This document shows, in pieces, positions 62,371-64,000 of a DNA stretch of 64,000 nucleotides (positions within the stretch are counted from its first letter, which is position 1; the number at the start of each line of letters is the position of its first letter). The position numbers and the translations under genes are program-made. The DNA is from Anaerolineae bacterium. GTDB taxonomy: Bacteria; Chloroflexota; Anaerolineae; Aggregatilineales; Phototrophicaceae. The stretch is taken from the NCBI GenBank assembly GCA_022843745.1, contig JALHNB010000008.1, forward strand, positions 107,468 to 171,467. The letters are read 5' to 3'. The notes under the pieces were generated by a model. The model ran no database searches, was not told the origin of the DNA, and was given only the letters and a program-made list of their open reading frames with translations.

Positions 62371-62670
62371 TTACAGCGAGAGGTCTATTTTCTGGAAATG
62401 CTCAACAGTGGGGAACGGATCGTAGAAATGATGCAGTAGCTTTCGCCATTCCTGATATTCCGGCGAACCGCGAAAACCAACGGTGTGGTCTTCCAGCGTT
62501 TCCCAGCGGACGAGCAGCAAATACTTGCTCGGCGCTTCGATACAGCGCTGCAATTCGTGGCTGATATAGCCTTTCATCGACGCGATGATCGACGAAGCTT
62601 GCTTGAAGGCGGTTTCGAATTCGGCTTCTTTGCCGGGGATTACAGGGAGAAATACAGCTTCGAGGATCAT
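62371..62670 (-). CDS. ABM-domain (antibiotic biosynthesis monooxygenase-like) protein
   Basis: 99 aa ferredoxin-like fold. MILEAVFLPVIPGKEAEFETAFKQASSIIASMKGYISHELQRCIEAPSKYLLLVRWETLEDHTVGFRGSPEYQEWRKLLHHFYDPFPTVEHFQKI matches ABM domains, including the W-x-x-x-x-x-H pattern. The ATG shares one base with the upstream glycosylase stop (TGATG). Enzymatic role unknown. Confidence 0.9.
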   Translation of the reverse strand: MILEAVFLPVIPGKEAEFETAFKQASSIIASMKGYISHELQRCIEAPSKYLLLVRWETLEDHTVGFRGSPEYQEWRKLLHHFYDPFPTVEHFQKIDLSL

Positions 62671-63191
62671 CAAGCTCTCTTTTCAATATTCAATTCAGCA
62701 GCGAAATCAGCTAAATGTTGCCAATAAGTTTCATTCCAGAAACTCCGCGCCCGCGCAGAAGTCGATGGAAGAACGAAGATTTTCGTTTTGCCAATCATCA
62801 CCGATTGTAAACCATAGCTGATTAAATTCGTACTTTGATCGAGAAAAACGGAAGCCGCTTTTTTGCCGTTAAACGCGACAATCGCAGGCGCATATCGCTC
62901 AATTTTCTGGCGAAAATGATCTGCCGCGAAGTCCGACTTTTTGAGGTCGGTGTCCGCGCCAAATGCCTGCTGCGCCATGTCCGTCAAGCCGATTCCGTAT
63001 CGCAAAACTTCGCGAAATTGATGCGGTTCAAACTGATGGGGTGTCAAACTAATGCGATAGAGCGTAGGCCAGAACAGATTTCCCGGCCCCGCATAATACG
63101 CGCCGACCTGAGCAGATTTTCGTCCCGCCGCCGTTCCGCAGAACACGATCCGCAAATTTTCCGCAACCACACTGGGTAAAATCGTGGTCAT
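62670..63191 (-). CDS. Uracil-DNA glycosylase superfamily, mismatch-specific type
   Basis: 173 aa. IVFCGTAAGRKSAQVGAYYAGPGNLFWPTLYRISLTPHQF is the TDG/MUG-like active-site pattern (GxxxGxxSAxxGxYYAxPgNxFW). The second motif is in VLPSTSARARSF-like FVLPSTSARARSFWNETYW, and VAFNGKKAASVFL lies between. Likely removes uracil or related bases from mismatches. Translationally coupled with the ABM gene. Confidence 0.87.
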   Translation of the reverse strand: MTTILPSVVAENLRIVFCGTAAGRKSAQVGAYYAGPGNLFWPTLYRISLTPHQFEPHQFREVLRYGIGLTDMAQQAFGADTDLKKSDFAADHFRQKIERYAPAIVAFNGKKAASVFLDQSTNLISYGLQSVMIGKTKIFVLPSTSARARSFWNETYWQHLADFAAELNIEKRA

Positions 63192-63202
63192 AGAAACAGC
63201 TT

Positions 63203-64000
63203 TCAGATTTCAGCGATCTGCTTACGGAGTTCGTCGCGAGAGTCGGGAAGGCCATGAAAAAATGAGAATAAATTCGTAGGTTTTTCCCAAAACATATCAC
63301 ATTCAATAATCGAATTAATAACTTCTTTTTGCTTCGAATGGAGTTTCTGCCTTTGCCAATCTTCAGTATATTCAAAGTTGCGCGAATCATAGAAAGTGTG
63401 CGGCAATAAGCGATTGATGCGCAGAAAAGCGGAATCCAACATCGCCCGCACCGCATAATGAGCATTTTCGGGTGTCAGATTCGGGTGGCGCAGCAATTCA
63501 ACTACATATGAAGCATCAATCATACCAATTAGAATCACAAATCTCCCAAATTCTGCGTAATCGCTTCTTGATGTATCGGGGTGTCGATATTTTTCAGAGG
63601 TGGTCAAAAGAAAACGTGCGTGATCCATCAACGTATTTGTAATGCTATCAGCAATTGGAATCGGATCATAATTTTTAGGGAGTATTATATTAGCACGAGC
63701 AACTTCAACCGAAGCCATTGCAATAGTCAATCGCAAAGATTTATCATCGGTATTGAAATAAAGTTGGAATAACGCCTCTGCATATTCGGCTGCATCAATC
63801 ACTAACCGCTGCTGATAGTATGCGACGACAATATTCGAAGCGCTTCGAACAAGTTCATGACGCACCTCCTCAGAAGATTCAACAGAAACACGTTGCAGGA
63901 AAAAATGAAAAAGCTGTGCTTCGTCATGATGAAAGAAACTAAGCAACCGCACAGCACGCAGTTTAACTTCAGGTGTGGCATTCATGACACAACGTTTGTA
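63203..64000 (-). CDS. HEAT-like helical protein, C-terminal part (probably partial at right edge)
   Basis: The frame stays open through the window edge (five codons before the first ATG at 63983-63985), so this may be the C-terminal part of a longer gene. 260 residues from that ATG. Alternating amphipathic helices such as KLRAVRLLSFFHHDEAQLFHFFLQRVSVESSEEVRHELVRSASNIVVAYYQQ suggest HEAT/ARM repeats. Later DYAEFGRFVILIGMIDASYVVELLRHPNLTPENAHYAVRAMLDSAFLRINRLLPHTFYD. No enzyme motif recognised. Eleven bases upstream of the glycosylase. Confidence 0.7.
   Translation of the reverse strand, partial: YKRCVMNATPEVKLRAVRLLSFFHHDEAQLFHFFLQRVSVESSEEVRHELVRSASNIVVAYYQQRLVIDAAEYAEALFQLYFNTDDKSLRLTIAMASVEVARANIILPKNYDPIPIADSITNTLMDHARFLLTTSEKYRHPDTSRSDYAEFGRFVILIGMIDASYVVELLRHPNLTPENAHYAVRAMLDSAFLRINRLLPHTFYDSRNFEYTEDWQRQKLHSKQKEVINSIIECDMFWEKPTNLFSFFHGLPDSRDELRKQIAEI

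Overview
The window looks like a chromosomal segment of a Chloroflexota bacterium (Anaerolineae or a relative), judged by eye from gene content. It has a coenzyme F420 operon that uses a stand-alone nitroreductase-type reductase, Thr/Pro-rich secreted proteins with LysM or SH3 modules, a sigma/anti-sigma pair of the DUF5667 type, Rex, and an F1 ATPase operon without F0 genes. Genes are dense, mostly on the minus strand and often overlap by 1-14 bp. No integrase, transposase, rRNA or CRISPR array was seen.

Region 1 (1-14.9 kb) is a phosphorus-scavenging block. A minus-strand operon reads phnC-phnE-phnD, then phnG-H-I-J-K-L-M, then a hexapeptide acyltransferase, phnX and a FAD oxidoreductase cut by the window edge. 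Divergent from it are two secreted proteins: a choice-of-anchor I protein and a double-domain beta-propeller phytase. The most striking observation in the window is in this operon: PhnJ, the radical enzyme that breaks the C-P bond, keeps its glycyl-radical region but has lost three of the four cysteines of its iron-sulfur motif, including the catalytic one.

Region 2 (15-32 kb) is mostly housekeeping: tRNA-Leu(UAG), a GbsR/MarR regulator divergent from rex, mreB, atpA-G-D-C, proC, an N-succinylamino-acid racemase with its partner GNAT, an SDR protein, fabF-fabH, an ECF sigma factor with its membrane partner, and a YugP-type protease. Region 3 (32.2-35.1 kb) is an AT-rich accessory patch. It holds a TIR/SH3/FGE-sulfatase gene interrupted by an in-frame TAA, and a Uma2-family nuclease.

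Region 4 (35-47 kb) holds a pantothenate operon (DUF2520 Rossmann protein, panB, panC), purine nucleoside phosphorylase, and a molybdenum hydroxylase group (YqeC-MocA fusion, Mo subunit, fused FAD/2Fe-2S subunit, XdhC). SsnA at 55 kb belongs to the same functional theme. Region 5 (47-64 kb) holds a large membrane glycosyltransferase-like gene carrying two in-frame dispersed repeats, the F420 operon (Fno, CofE, nitroreductase, CofD, CofC, LLM oxidoreductase), ssnA, a PLP enzyme, a GT2 glycosyltransferase, threonine synthase, carbamate kinase, a UDG-family glycosylase and a right-edge fragment. Two families of short dispersed palindromic repeats are scattered through intergenic gaps and inside one gene.
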